A stretch of DNA of 64,000 nucleotides from Methanocaldococcus villosus KIN24-T80 (GTDB lineage: Archaea > AGJL01 > Methanococci > Methanococcales > Methanocaldococcaceae): positions 1,128,268 through 1,192,267 of the forward strand of contig NZ_AQUK01000001.1 in the NCBI RefSeq assembly GCF_000371805.1, given 5' to 3'. This document shows, in pieces, positions 1 through 9,322 of the stretch. The notes beneath the pieces were generated by a model that ran no database searches, was not told the origin of the DNA, and saw nothing but the letters and a program-made list of their open reading frames with translations. The position numbers and the translations under genes are program-made. Numbering within the stretch: position 1 is the stretch's first letter; the number at the start of each line of letters is the position of its first letter.

Positions 1-315
1 AGTGTCAAACTCTATTTTGATAACTTTAACATTCTTAATTCTTTCTCCATTTTTATATATAGGAACAATTATTTTTCCTTCCTCTTCTACACCTAAAACT
101 CTATAAGCTTTACTTGTAGGGACATACCCTCCTCTTGGTCCAGGTACTCCATCAACTAAATCTAAAGCTCTCAGGGCTTGCATTTGATTTCTTATAGTTC
201 CAGGATTTCTATTTAACCTCAAGGCTATTTCTGTTCCTTTTATAGGCCGATTTTTTTCTTTATAAAGATTTATTAATTCTTGCAATATCTCTTTTTGAAC
301 AACAGTTAATTCCAT
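1..315 (-). CDS. Winged-helix transcriptional regulator, partial (probably HTH plus CBS domains)
   Basis: The gene starts at the ATG whose complement is at 313-315 and runs off the left edge, so only about 105 N-terminal residues are visible. They begin MELTVVQKEILQELINL and continue into a helix-turn-helix with the segment IALRLNRNPGTIRNQMQALR, then a wing ending in a GGYVPT turn. This is the N-terminal winged helix of archaeal regulators that usually carry a pair of CBS domains; the CBS part would lie outside the window, so that half is inference from the family. TATA-like sequence lies at 335-375. It is transcribed away from the glutamate synthase operon downstream of it. Ligand and targets are unknown. 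Confidence 0.75.
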   Translation of the reverse strand, partial: MELTVVQKEILQELINLYKEKNRPIKGTEIALRLNRNPGTIRNQMQALRALDLVDGVPGPRGGYVPTSKAYRVLGVEEEGKIIVPIYKNGERIKNVKVIKIEFDT

Positions 316-380
316 AATCTCACAGTAACAACAATGATAATAAATTATATAAAATTATATTAATTTTAAATATATATTTT

Positions 381-1445
381 TTATTTTTTAATTCTCTTCA
401 TTTTTAATCTTGCTAATTTAACTATCTCTTCAACATTCACTTTATCATCATAACTTAAATAACCATTATGAGCAGCTCTTAAAAAAAATCCTTCTCCCCA
501 ATTATTTCTAATTATAACTGTTGAATAACCTTCTCCACTACCTATGTTACCTACAGATATATCTGAACAAACTCCTGTAAAATCTCCACAACACTTACAT
601 CCTTCTCTAACTGCAAACTCAAGTTCTTTTAGATTATAATCTTTATATTCTCCACTAACAAAGGTTATCCTTAACTTTCCAGTAAGAATATCCATTTTTT
701 TAATGTCCCATGGGTTAATACCTTCTTTTTCTAATAGATCTATCATTTTATTATAATCAAATATTTCAAAACAGAATAATGAAATTTTAAGCCTTATAGC
801 TCTTCTAAATGGTCCTAATAAATCATTATCAGAAGATAATATATTACATATTGCAGATATAACACATGGTGTTCCTACTATAGCTAATTTTTTTAATTTC
901 TCTTCCATAACAGCTTTTTTAAAAGCTTGTAAAACATTTCCTTTTCTTAAATATTTACTTCCTGCAGATTTTAACACATCTTCTTTACTCATAGCTAAAA
1001 AAGATTGTGGTTCTAAAGTCCATCTATCTTCTTTCATCACTATAGCTCCATCTATCAACTCTTCTTCAAAAGCATTAGCAAGAATAGCAGTAACTACTCC
1101 CCCATTTTGAGCATATTTTATTTCTGTTGATGCCTTAGCTTTTAGAATTTTTAGATATTTCCCTAAAGGATCATTTATGGCTAATTCTCTAATTCTTGGA
1201 CATGCGTCATAACAGGCACCACATGGCACATCATAATTAACAGTTTTACAAAACTCTGCTGATAAAGGATGTTCTTCTGTTTTTGCAGGGACTATCATAC
1301 AAGAACATTCATCACAAATAAATTTAACAGGGCTTTCTTCTTTAAAATATAAATTATTTACTGGACACACTGCAACACAGGCACCACATCCAGAACATCT
1401 ATTTTTATCCCAAACTTCAGCTTTTAAATCTTTATAACTCTTCAT
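381..1445 (-). CDS. FrhB-like coenzyme F420 dehydrogenase subunit with ferredoxin domain
   Basis: A 354-residue protein. Residues about 15-35 hold a ferredoxin motif (CSGCGACVAVCP); a second cysteine set follows (CDECSC, then CGACYDACP). The FrhB-type flavin/F420 domain follows (QNGGVVTAIL near residue 115; GTPC near 193; a C-terminal CKCCGDF...C cluster). FrhB homologues move electrons between F420 and iron-sulfur partners through FAD. It is the last gene of a tightly spaced minus-strand operon with all three glutamate synthase modules (13 bases after the preceding gene). The inferred role is to deliver electrons from reduced F420 to glutamate synthase; the substrate is not proven by sequence. 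Family call is firm, role is inferred. Confidence 0.85.
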   Translation of the reverse strand: MKSYKDLKAEVWDKNRCSGCGACVAVCPVNNLYFKEESPVKFICDECSCMIVPAKTEEHPLSAEFCKTVNYDVPCGACYDACPRIRELAINDPLGKYLKILKAKASTEIKYAQNGGVVTAILANAFEEELIDGAIVMKEDRWTLEPQSFLAMSKEDVLKSAGSKYLRKGNVLQAFKKAVMEEKLKKLAIVGTPCVISAICNILSSDNDLLGPFRRAIRLKISLFCFEIFDYNKMIDLLEKEGINPWDIKKMDILTGKLRITFVSGEYKDYNLKELEFAVREGCKCCGDFTGVCSDISVGNIGSGEGYSTVIIRNNWGEGFFLRAAHNGYLSYDDKVNVEEIVKLARLKMKRIKK

Positions 1446-1458
1446 TTTCTCCCTCTTT

Positions 1459-2232
1459 TTACATTAAATCAGGAGTGTATAATTTTCCAAAAGGTCTTTT
1501 TGATATTGGAGCAATTTTTGTCCATTTTGAATTTATAAGCATCTCTTTCACATCTTCAGAAAAATTGAAGTGTTTACAAAATTCTTCTATGTATGGTTCT
1601 ATTTCTTTTAGATCTTCTTCAGTAAATTCTTTTATATCTGCTGCTACACCTAACTGATCTTTTTCAACATCTCCTCTTATATATATAGCTCCCCCATGAA
1701 TTCCTGTTCCTATCATCCTTCCCTTTACCTTTCCTAAATCATTACCTTCCTTATCAATATTCAAAACTATAATCTTTCCTCCAGCCATATATTCTCCTAA
1801 AAAATCTTTAGCTCTACCCCCAATAACAAGAATGGGAACTTTATCTTTATATGCCTTCATGTGTATTCCACTTCTATATCCCACATCTCCTTTAACAAAT
1901 ACTTTCCCTCCTCTCATTGAATGGGCAGTAACATCTCCACTATCTCCATGTATTACTATTAAACCATCATCCATAGTATTTCCTGGAGCAAATTCACAGT
2001 TTCCATGAACAATAATTGTAGGCCCACTCATAAACATACCTAAATCTCCACCAGGAGTTCCATATATTTCAATAGTTAAATCTTTTTTTCTTAGAGAATT
2101 TCCTATAAATCTCTGTCCTAAAACATTTTTTAGAATGATCTTTTTAATATCGGGATTCTCTTTTATTATCTTTCTTATTTTTTCATTTAACTCCCTATAA
2201 TGCATTCCTTTAGCATCAATTTCAATCTCCAT
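1459..2232 (-). CDS. Glutamate synthase, C-terminal GXGXG (beta-helix) module
   Basis: A 257-residue protein matching the structural beta-helix domain at the C-terminus of bacterial GltB. It shows the repeated glycine pattern (GTPGGDLGMFMSG, GDSGDVTAHSMRGG, GDVGYRSGIHM, GGRAKDFLGEYMAGG) from about residue 55 to 190. In bacteria this domain is part of a roughly 1500-residue protein; here it is a separate gene, the archaeal arrangement. It has no catalytic residues of its own and packs against the other modules. It starts two bases after the stop of the FMN module gene, so the two are surely cotranscribed and made in equal amounts. Confidence 0.93.
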   Translation of the reverse strand: MEIEIDAKGMHYRELNEKIRKIIKENPDIKKIILKNVLGQRFIGNSLRKKDLTIEIYGTPGGDLGMFMSGPTIIVHGNCEFAPGNTMDDGLIVIHGDSGDVTAHSMRGGKVFVKGDVGYRSGIHMKAYKDKVPILVIGGRAKDFLGEYMAGGKIIVLNIDKEGNDLGKVKGRMIGTGIHGGAIYIRGDVEKDQLGVAADIKEFTEEDLKEIEPYIEEFCKHFNFSEDVKEMLINSKWTKIAPISKRPFGKLYTPDLM

Positions 2233-2234
2233 GT

Positions 2235-3746
2235 TTATTCACCAGCAGGTTTTACTCCTAGTACTCTAAGCTCCACTTCATTTAATCCAACTCCTCTCAA
2301 TCTATCTCTATTTCCTCTTAAACTTTCAATTGAATTAATTCCATTAGCCCCTAATAGCTCTTTTAATTCATGTGTCCATGCTTTTATTAAATTAGCTACT
2401 CTCCTAGCCCCTACCTCAGGATCTAGTCTTTTAACAAGCTCTGGTCTTTGTGTAGCTATACCCCATGCACAAAGACCTGTGTAACACCTTCCACAAACTC
2501 TACAACCAAGAGCAACCATAGCAGCAGTTCCTATATAGACAGCATCTGCTCCCAAAGCTATAGCTTTAAAAACATCTGCAGAGTTTCTTATTCCTCCACT
2601 AGCTATTATACTTATCTCATTTCTTAAACCCTCTTCTCTCAATCTTTCATCAACCTTAGCAATTGCCATCTCCAGAGGAATTCCAACATGATCTCTAAAT
2701 ACTTTTGGAGCCGCTCCTGTCCCTCCTCTATAGCCATCTATAACAACTGCATCCGCATCACTTGTAGCAATTCCAACAGCTATGGCAGGGGCATTATGAA
2801 CAGCAGCTATTTTAACAAAAACAGGTTTTTTCCATTCAGTAGCCTCTTTTAGTGATCTAACTAGTTGAGCTAAATCTTCTATGGAGTAGATATCATGGTG
2901 TGGTGCAGGAGAAATAGCATCAGTTCCTTCAGGAATCATCCTTGTTTTTGATATATTTTCTGTAACCTTTTCCCCTGGCAGATGTCCACCAATCCCAGGC
3001 TTAGCTCCTTGACCAATTTTTATTTCTATAGCTGCTCCTCTTTCAAGATAATCTGGGTTAACTCCAAATCTTCCACTAGCTACTTGGACAATAACATGAT
3101 CAGCATATGGGTAAAGTTCTTTTGGGAGTCCTCCTTCTCCAGAACCCATGTATGTTCCACATTCTTTAACAGCTTTAGCAAAGGCTAAATGGGCATTTAA
3201 AGATAAAGCTCCATAAGACATGTGAGCAATCATTATTGGAGTATCTAATTTAAGATTAGGGGCAATTTTTGTTTTTAATTTAACTTTCTTTATCTTTTCA
3301 TCAAATTCAAACTCTAACTGTTTTGGTTTTTTTCCAATATATGTTCTTAATTCCATAGGTTCTCTTAAAGGATCTATGGAAGGATTTGTAACTTGACAGG
3401 CATCTAAAACTAGATGATCAAAGTATCTTGGATGTTCTAATGCATTACCCATCCCACTGAGTAATATACATCCAGTTTTAGCTTGATTATAAATATCAGT
3501 CCTTGCCTCAATATCCCAAACTGGATGATTTCTCCACTCTGTAGCTTTTGTTATCCTAATTGCATCTCTTGGACACATAGTAATGCATCTATGGCAAGCT
3601 CCACATCTATTAGAATATGTAATTATCCTATCTCCTTCCCTTCTAAAAACTCCCCATGAGCATTCTATGGTACATCTCTCACACAACATACATCTATTAT
3701 GATCAACTTCTACCTTATATCTAGGTGGTACATATGAAGGAATCAT
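2235..3746 (-). CDS. Glutamate synthase, central FMN module with ferredoxin domain
   Basis: A 503-residue catalytic module that reduces 2-iminoglutarate, formed from 2-oxoglutarate and ammonia, to glutamate. An N-terminal double ferredoxin (CMLCERCTIEC, residues about 18-28, and CGACHRCITMCP, about 48-59) is followed by the FMN-binding barrel (MSYGALS, GSGEGG, KIGQGAKPGIGGHLPG, GGTGAAP, ASGGIR) and the cysteine cluster CRVCGRCYTGLC near residue 417 that holds a 3Fe-4S centre in this family. The extra N-terminal ferredoxin replaces the separate small subunit of bacterial enzymes as electron entry. It lies 10 bases after the amidotransferase gene in the operon. Confidence 0.95.
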   Translation of the reverse strand: MIPSYVPPRYKVEVDHNRCMLCERCTIECSWGVFRREGDRIITYSNRCGACHRCITMCPRDAIRITKATEWRNHPVWDIEARTDIYNQAKTGCILLSGMGNALEHPRYFDHLVLDACQVTNPSIDPLREPMELRTYIGKKPKQLEFEFDEKIKKVKLKTKIAPNLKLDTPIMIAHMSYGALSLNAHLAFAKAVKECGTYMGSGEGGLPKELYPYADHVIVQVASGRFGVNPDYLERGAAIEIKIGQGAKPGIGGHLPGEKVTENISKTRMIPEGTDAISPAPHHDIYSIEDLAQLVRSLKEATEWKKPVFVKIAAVHNAPAIAVGIATSDADAVVIDGYRGGTGAAPKVFRDHVGIPLEMAIAKVDERLREEGLRNEISIIASGGIRNSADVFKAIALGADAVYIGTAAMVALGCRVCGRCYTGLCAWGIATQRPELVKRLDPEVGARRVANLIKAWTHELKELLGANGINSIESLRGNRDRLRGVGLNEVELRVLGVKPAGE

Positions 3747-3756
3747 AATTATCCCT

Positions 3757-4845
3757 CTACTTATATGGTCTTACAATTATTGGCTCTCCTGCATCAGGCA
3801 TCCACACTCTATCTAAATCTGGGCAAATTCTTCTAATAGCAGATTCTTCTGATGAAACAAATACAATGTCATCCTTTTCAGCAGCTACTAAAGGTCTTAA
3901 TTTAATTCTATCTGTTAAACCAATCATAGTAGTGCTTTTCTCTATCTCTCCATTCATAAAAAATAGACCTTCAGGAGTTCCAACAGCTATTGCAAATGGC
4001 CCATTTAACAATGCTCCACCATATGTCATTCTTATAGCTTTATAAACCTCCCTTTCCTCTTCTGGAAGCTTATCAATTTCATTCCAAAACTTTGGAGCTA
4101 ATGCAAACAAACCATATTCTACAGGAATTTTGTGTTTTCTTAATAAAAGATCCAGAATATATGTAACAACTTCTGTATCTGTTAGTAATCTACATTTATA
4201 GCCATACATTTCAACAAATCTTCTATTTGTTCCATAGCTAGTTATCTCTCCATTATGAACTACACTCCAATTTAATAGGTTAAATGGATGAGCTCCTCCC
4301 CACCATGCTTTTGTGTTTGTTGGATATCTTGCATGGGCTAACCATAGATAACCATCATATTTATCAATTTTATAAAACTCTGCTACTTCATCTGGCCATC
4401 CTACAGCTTTAAATACTCCAAGATCTTTCCCACTGGAAATAACATAAGCTCCATCAATTTTATCATTTATCTCCATAACTATATTTACAATAATATCTTC
4501 TTCCATATGTTGATATTTCTCATCTACTTCATAGAAATATCTCCAAGGAATATGAACTTTCTCTATAACCCCATCTTCTGTAGGGATTTCTTCATCTTTA
4601 ACAATTGTACCACATTCATTTAAGACATTTTCAACAGCTATCTTTATTTTTTCAAATTTTGGAGTGTTGTCAATTAATACATGTAAGGCATAGCAATCTT
4701 TATACTTATTAGGGTAAATACCATACCCAACATATCCTGAACCTCTACCATTCCCTCTTTCTCTTAAACTGTTTAATGCTAATGCTATCTTTTCTCCATT
4801 AATCATTCTTTTTTTTCTACTCATAAAACCGATAATTCCACACAT
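3757..4845 (-). CDS. Glutamate synthase, glutamine amidotransferase (class II) module
   Basis: A 362-residue N-terminal-nucleophile amidohydrolase. After Met removal the catalytic Cys is residue 1 (MCGIIGFMS). Further class II features are the HARYPTN segment (about 171-177), HNGEITSYG (about 197-205) and LLTDTEVV. It hydrolyses glutamine and passes ammonia to the FMN module encoded next. First gene of the four-gene minus-strand operon, with ribosome binding sequence GGGAT four bases before the ATG and a TATA box behind argJ. It resembles the GATase-only GltB homologues of archaea rather than asparagine synthase or PurF, because no synthetase or phosphoribosyltransferase domain follows. Confidence 0.93.
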   Translation of the reverse strand: MCGIIGFMSRKKRMINGEKIALALNSLRERGNGRGSGYVGYGIYPNKYKDCYALHVLIDNTPKFEKIKIAVENVLNECGTIVKDEEIPTEDGVIEKVHIPWRYFYEVDEKYQHMEEDIIVNIVMEINDKIDGAYVISSGKDLGVFKAVGWPDEVAEFYKIDKYDGYLWLAHARYPTNTKAWWGGAHPFNLLNWSVVHNGEITSYGTNRRFVEMYGYKCRLLTDTEVVTYILDLLLRKHKIPVEYGLFALAPKFWNEIDKLPEEEREVYKAIRMTYGGALLNGPFAIAVGTPEGLFFMNGEIEKSTTMIGLTDRIKLRPLVAAEKDDIVFVSSEESAIRRICPDLDRVWMPDAGEPIIVRPYK

Positions 4846-4886
4846 AACTATCCCATGAAAAAGAGTTTTATAATTTATAGAATTAG

Positions 4887-4903
4887 GTTATATTTAAAAT
4901 TTT
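4887..4903 (-). promoter_or_regulatory. Probable TATA promoter of the glutamate synthase operon
   Basis: Read on the minus strand this is AAATTTTAAATATAACC. The TATA core at about 4889-4898 would place initiation near 4868, giving a leader of about 20 bases before the ATG at 4845. It touches the argJ stop codon, so read-through from argJ is also possible. Confidence 0.4.
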
Positions 4904-6068
4904 AAGTTGTATATTCAGCATTTATCTTAACATACTCATAGCTTAAGTCACATCCATAAAATGTTTCATCAACATCTCCAACCTTTAGATCTACAATAAT
5001 TTTTATTTCCTTCCCTTTCATTATATTTTCAGCTTTTTTTAATATATCTCCACTATCTTCACCAATCCCATTTCTCATTAAATATATCTCTTCATTACCA
5101 TTACTTAAAATTAGATCAACATCCTTAAATTCAGCTCCACTATAACCTAATGCTGCTATTATCCTACCCCAGTTTGGATCTCCTCCAAAAAGAGCAGTTT
5201 TTACCAATAAAGAATTTATTATTGCTTTTCCAGCTTTTTTTGCATCTTCTCTACTTTTAGCATTTTTTATTGTTAATTCTAAGAACTTTGTAGCTCCTTC
5301 ACCATCTTTTACAATCATCTTAGCTAATTCCCTACAAACAAATAATAAAGCTTTATAAAAATCTTCTTTACAATTTTTATAATCTACTCCACTTTCACCA
5401 TTAGCTAAAATAAAGACAGTATCATTTGTTGAGGTATCTCCATCCACAGAAATGTTGTTAAAAGTTTTATCTACAATATCTTTCAATAATTTGTCTAAAT
5501 CTTCTTTATCAATTTTTATATCAGTTAGTATAAAGCACAACATAGTAGCCATGTTTGGATTAATCATTCCTGCCCCTTTAGCTATACCACATACTCTAAC
5601 ATCACCAATCTTAACAGCTACATATTTGGGAAATTTATCAGTAGTCATTATACCCTTAGCTGCATTTACAATAGAATTTCCATTCTCTAAAAGTTCTTTA
5701 ACTTTAATCATTCTCTCCTCTAACATGCCAAAATCTAATTTTCTTCCAATAACTCCTGTTGAAGCTATTAAAATATCTTCTTTATTCAAATTAAATAGTT
5801 CAGAAGCTTTTTCTATAATCCTATTGACAGTTTCAAAACCATCTTTTATTAAACATATTGCATTACCACTATTAGCTATTATAGCTTTAAATTCTTTCTT
5901 TTTTTCTAATAGATCTTTTGAATATATAACTGGGTAGGCTTTTACTTTATTTCTTGTAAAAACTCCTGAAGCTATAGCTTTTTTCTCTGATATAATTATA
6001 GAGAAACCATATCCATCTTTATACCCATTAGCTTTAAACCCTTTTGGTAGTTCTTTAATAACTTCCAT
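4902..6068 (-). CDS. argJ: Bifunctional ornithine acetyltransferase / N-acetylglutamate synthase
   Basis: A 388-residue ArgJ, which transfers acetyl from N-acetylornithine to glutamate in arginine biosynthesis and may also use acetyl-CoA. The autocleavage site is visible near residue 175 as KGAGMINPNMATMLCF; the Thr after Ala becomes the nucleophile of the beta chain. Other landmarks are VMASTGVIG-like sequence (IASTGVIGR, about 100), NSISVDGDTSTND (NISVDGDTSTNDT, about 210) and GGDPNWGRI near 297. The site GGATGTGAT lies just before the ATG. Divergent from the nuclease-like gene at 6142 and upstream of the glutamate synthase operon on the same strand, which groups two glutamate-linked functions. 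Confidence 0.96.
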   Translation of the reverse strand: MEVIKELPKGFKANGYKDGYGFSIIISEKKAIASGVFTRNKVKAYPVIYSKDLLEKKKEFKAIIANSGNAICLIKDGFETVNRIIEKASELFNLNKEDILIASTGVIGRKLDFGMLEERMIKVKELLENGNSIVNAAKGIMTTDKFPKYVAVKIGDVRVCGIAKGAGMINPNMATMLCFILTDIKIDKEDLDKLLKDIVDKTFNNISVDGDTSTNDTVFILANGESGVDYKNCKEDFYKALLFVCRELAKMIVKDGEGATKFLELTIKNAKSREDAKKAGKAIINSLLVKTALFGGDPNWGRIIAALGYSGAEFKDVDLILSNGNEEIYLMRNGIGEDSGDILKKAENIMKGKEIKIIVDLKVGDVDETFYGCDLSYEYVKINAEYTT

Positions 6069-6141
6069 TTTATCACATCCTGTATTTATAAAAGAGATTA
6101 TAAAATTTGTTATATTAAAACTTTAATCGTTTTGGGATAAT

Positions 6142-6468
6142 ATGAGAAGAGGCAAGAAAAAAGAAGGTATGGCAGTAAATTATTTGAAAAATAAAGGGTA
6201 TGAGATATTAGGTAGGAATGTTATTAAAAGATTAAATCAGCATAAGAAAGCTGAATATGATATTATAGCAAAAAGGGGTAGATATTGTTATGCTGTTGAG
6301 GTTAAAAGTGGAAAACAGGTTTTAACATCATCTGACATTGAAAAACTTCATAAAAAAGCCAATAAAATAAAAGCAAAAGGATTACTGATAACAGGTAGAT
6401 ATGTTAAATTAACAGATAAAGCTAAAAAAGAGTTAAAAAAGAGAAAAATAAGGTGGATAATTATTTAG
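6142..6468 (+). CDS. Small PD-(D/E)XK nuclease-fold protein
   Basis: A 108-residue basic protein. The arrangement AEYDIIAK (about 38-45) then AVEVKSGKQ (about 52-60) gives the Asp...Glu-x-Lys core of restriction-endonuclease-like folds, and a Glu lies near residue 8. It resembles UPF0102/YraN or Holliday-junction-resolvase-like single-domain proteins but matches neither completely. No partner methylase is nearby. The start follows GGGATAAT. Its 3' end overlaps the convergent Cgi121 gene by eight bases. Nuclease activity is inferred from the motif only. Confidence 0.7.
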   Translation: MRRGKKKEGMAVNYLKNKGYEILGRNVIKRLNQHKKAEYDIIAKRGRYCYAVEVKSGKQVLTSSDIEKLHKKANKIKAKGLLITGRYVKLTDKAKKELKKRKIRWIII

Positions 6469-6898
6469 ATCCTTTCAATTCTATTAATGCTATTTTTTCC
6501 AAAACTCTTTCAACTAAATTTCCAAACCCTCTAATTTTGAAAATATTTCTAATAATCTTTTCTTTCTTTTCATTCAAATCTAAGACACTATCATCAATTT
6601 CTCCACCAATAATATTATAAATTTTATTAAATATTTCTTCATCTTCACAAACTAAACAGACATTTCCATCCTTAGCCCCCATGATTTTTATTGCTTCACT
6701 TATTTGTCTCTGCCCAGAAGCCCTAACAAGAATTTCCATCCAAAAATCTTTTGTTATCATTTTTTTTGTTTTAGCTTGATTTATAGCATGTAAAATATGT
6801 TTTTTAGTAGCTATTTTATCAGCATCTAATATTTGAAACCCTTTTATATTAAAAATATCCTCTTTTATTTTAGCTCCCCTAATCCCTCTAATTATCAT
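6461..6898 (-). CDS. KEOPS complex subunit Cgi121
   Basis: A 145-residue protein matching the Cgi121/TPRKB family. Visible family features are the opening IRGIRGAKI, the central helix with HILHAINQAKTK, and the region ILVRASGQRQISEAIKIMG (about residues 62-80), which is the best conserved part. In the KEOPS complex (Kae1, Bud32, Pcc1, Cgi121), which makes t6A at position 37 of ANN-decoding tRNAs, Cgi121 binds Bud32 and the tRNA 3' end. GTGAT stands just before the ATG. The other KEOPS genes are not in the window. Confidence 0.88.
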   Translation of the reverse strand: MIIRGIRGAKIKEDIFNIKGFQILDADKIATKKHILHAINQAKTKKMITKDFWMEILVRASGQRQISEAIKIMGAKDGNVCLVCEDEEIFNKIYNIIGGEIDDSVLDLNEKKEKIIRNIFKIRGFGNLVERVLEKIALIELKGSK

Positions 6899-6907
6899 AG
6901 AATCACT

Positions 6908-7420
6908 TTAAATTTTTTTAGTAATTATTTTTAATGCCTCTATGAATGCATTTTTATCAGGAATAACAACAGCAACAGGAATATCAACAACTTTTTCTAT
7001 TGTTGAACTCACAATTGGGGCACAGATTATTCCTTTAACTCCATCCTTTTCTGCTCTAATTGCAGAAATTATACACTCTTCTAATGAGTTAGCAGGATAC
7101 TCCTTTATTAAATATTTCTTTCCATCAAGTTCAATCTCTTTTGTAGTTATCTTATTTAATGCTGGTCTTGCCGCTACTACAGCTATGACATCAATATCTT
7201 CTTTATCTTCAAATTGTCTTATTGTTTTTATTATTTTAACTAATGTAGAAACCCTGAAATCTTTCCCTTTAATAATTTTATAAAGAGTACTATAAGGAAT
7301 TTCTGAGATTTCTGCAAATTCCTTTAGAGTTAATCCTAATTCTAATAATATTCTTTTAAATTCTTTAACAAACTTTTCACTATCTTCAATCTTTAATAAT
7401 AATCTTTCAGAAGCTTTCAT
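6908..7420 (-). CDS. HTH-type transcriptional regulator
   Basis: About 170 residues starting MKASERLLLKIED. An ATG further upstream in the same frame (7450) is possible, but GTGAT lies four bases before the ATG at 7420, so this start is preferred. Residues about 15-65 form a Cro/CI-type helix-turn-helix (LGLTLKEFAEISEIPYSTLY, then KIIKGKDFRVSTLVKII). The remainder (about 75-170) is an alpha/beta domain with VAARPALNKI and PIVSSTIEKVVDIPVAVV segments, perhaps ligand binding. It follows ftsZ on the same strand with a 46-base gap, a pairing also remembered in M. jannaschii. Targets unknown. Confidence 0.78.
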   Translation of the reverse strand: MKASERLLLKIEDSEKFVKEFKRILLELGLTLKEFAEISEIPYSTLYKIIKGKDFRVSTLVKIIKTIRQFEDKEDIDVIAVVAARPALNKITTKEIELDGKKYLIKEYPANSLEECIISAIRAEKDGVKGIICAPIVSSTIEKVVDIPVAVVIPDKNAFIEALKIITKKI

Positions 7421-7466
7421 AAACATCACAAAAAAGAAGTTAAATTTCAAAATTTTAAAATTTTAT

Positions 7467-8561
7467 TTAAACTATAAAATCAATATTGCATCTTCTAATT
7501 TCTTTATTGCTGTTACTACTAACAGTTTTTGGAATTATTCTTTTACTTTTTTCTCTACTACCTTTTATATTTGGAGATTTAACACCTGTAATAATAGCCA
7601 TAACCCTTATACAACCCTCCATATCAGGCTCTATTCTTGCTCCCCAAATGACATTTGCATCAGGGTCTAACTCTCTTGTTAAACCTTCTCCAATATCATT
7701 TGCTTCTTTAATAGTTAGATCAGGCCCTCCTGTTATATGAATTAAAGCTCCTTTAGCACCTTTATAATCAACATCTAAAAGTGGACAACTTAATGTCTCT
7801 CTAACTACATTTTGTACTCTATCTCCTCTCTCTGAATTATCCACTTCTCCCACACCAATCATTGCTACTCCTCCGCCAGACATAACAGCCTTTACATCAG
7901 CAAAATCTATATTTATTAATGATGGAACTGCAATAGTTTCTGTTATTCCTTTAACAGCTTGTGCTATTATTTCATCAGCAACTTTAAAAGCATCATTTAT
8001 TGGTAGATTTGGGACAAGCTCTAAAAGTTTATTATTATCTATTATTATAACTGTGTCACAAACTTCTGATAACCTTTCTATACCTTCATCAGCCTTTCTT
8101 AATCTAGCTCTCTCTATCCTAAATGGATATGTTACAACCCCAACAACTATAGCCCCCTGCTCTTTAGCAATTTCTGCAACAACTGGAGCTGATCCAGTCC
8201 CTGTTCCTCCACCCATCCCTGCTGTTACAAAAACCAAATCTGCTCCTTTTAAAAGCTCCTCTATATGATTTTTTGCCATTTCAGCTGCTTTTCTTCCAAC
8301 TTCTGGATAACCCCCAGCACCTAAACCTCTTGTTAATGCAGAACCAATCAATATCTTCTTATGAGCATTTATTACTTCTAAATGCTGCTTATCTGTATTT
8401 ATAGCTATAGTTTCAGCTCCTTGGATACCTATTTCCATTAATCTATTTATTGTGTTATTTCCTGCTCCTCCACATCCAACAACAATAATTCTAGCTTCTC
8501 CAAAATCATCTCTCAATACTTTGGGATCACTTCTTGATAATGCATCTTTTACTAATCTCAT
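7467..8561 (-). CDS. ftsZ: Cell division GTPase FtsZ
   Basis: A 364-residue tubulin-fold GTPase that polymerises into the cytokinetic ring. The nucleotide site is clear: [15 protein letters not shown] near residue 28, the tubulin signature [10 protein letters not shown] near 117, and the T7 region [13 protein letters not shown] near 193. The C-terminal tail ends [16 protein letters not shown] and may carry the membrane-anchor contact. The start is taken at the ATG at 8561 because GTGAT lies four bases upstream; a GTG three codons earlier overlaps that site. Euryarchaea usually have two FtsZ paralogues; which one this is cannot be decided here. Confidence 0.96.
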   Translation of the reverse strand: MRLVKDALSRSDPKVLRDDFGEARIIVVGCGGAGNNTINRLMEIGIQGAETIAINTDKQHLEVINAHKKILIGSALTRGLGAGGYPEVGRKAAEMAKNHIEELLKGADLVFVTAGMGGGTGTGSAPVVAEIAKEQGAIVVGVVTYPFRIERARLRKADEGIERLSEVCDTVIIIDNNKLLELVPNLPINDAFKVADEIIAQAVKGITETIAVPSLINIDFADVKAVMSGGGVAMIGVGEVDNSERGDRVQNVVRETLSCPLLDVDYKGAKGALIHITGGPDLTIKEANDIGEGLTRELDPDANVIWGARIEPDMEGCIRVMAIITGVKSPNIKGSREKSKRIIPKTVSSNSNKEIRRCNIDFIV

Positions 8562-8605
8562 AATTATCACTGAATAATCATTATTATAAATGTTTAATTT
8601 ATTTT

Positions 8606-9322
8606 TTACTTATATATAATAATTTTCCTTAACTGTTCTCCAGTAAACACAGGTCCATCTTTACATACACATAATCCATTATCTAAACAACAGTGTCCAC
8701 AAACTCCTATCCCACACTTCATATATCTTTCCATTGAAACTTGAACTGGTATGTTATGTTCATAAGCTATTTTAACAACTTTTTTTAACATTACTTCAGG
8801 TCCACAAGCTATTATGGAGTCAAAACTTTCTTCTTTTAAAACCTTTTCCATAAGATCTGTTGTATATCCTTTAAATCCTAAAGAACCATCATCTGTGCAA
8901 ATTAATAATTTACTATGCTTTTTAAATCTATCTATAAATAATAACTCATCTTTATTTCTTGCTCCTAAAATAGTTGTTATTTCAGCATTAAAAGCCTCAA
9001 CTGCTGTTACTATTGGAACTGCACCTACTCCTCCAGCAACTGCCAAAATTTTCTCCCCATACTGTTTAAAATAACTTCCATATGGACCCCTAACAGCTAT
9101 TTTATCTCCTATTTTTAACTTATGCATTTTATCTGTAAAAGGCCCTACTTTAGCTATTGTGAAGCTATTTTCTGAAGCAAAAGAAAAAGGCTTTTCATTA
9201 ACTTCAGGTAACCAAATCATAGCAAACTGTCCTGGTTTAAATTTGAAGCTCTTATCTAATACAAAAGTTTTTACTGTAGGAGTTTCATCTATTATATTTA
9301 TAATTTTACATACCTCATACAT
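8606..9322 (-). CDS. pyrK: Dihydroorotate dehydrogenase electron-transfer subunit PyrK
   Basis: A 238-residue ferredoxin-reductase-fold protein: a flavin-binding beta-barrel ([20 protein letters not shown], residues about 30-49; RGPYGSYF about 78-85), an NAD-binding half ([11 protein letters not shown] about 96-106; [11 protein letters not shown]), and a C-terminal 2Fe-2S site with the cysteines of [10 protein letters not shown] and a later CVC (about 201-218). It channels electrons from the PyrD active site to NAD in pyrimidine synthesis. pyrD is not in this window; pyrF lies at 62.5 kb. It overlaps the preceding methyltransferase gene by eight bases and is the last gene of the trpS operon. 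Confidence 0.9.
   Translation of the reverse strand: MYEVCKIINIIDETPTVKTFVLDKSFKFKPGQFAMIWLPEVNEKPFSFASENSFTIAKVGPFTDKMHKLKIGDKIAVRGPYGSYFKQYGEKILAVAGGVGAVPIVTAVEAFNAEITTILGARNKDELLFIDRFKKHSKLLICTDDGSLGFKGYTTDLMEKVLKEESFDSIIACGPEVMLKKVVKIAYEHNIPVQVSMERYMKCGIGVCGHCCLDNGLCVCKDGPVFTGEQLRKIIIYK

Noticed and set aside
5452-5937. 161-codon plus-strand frame
   Set aside because: Antisense shadow of argJ, whose catalytic motifs are intact.
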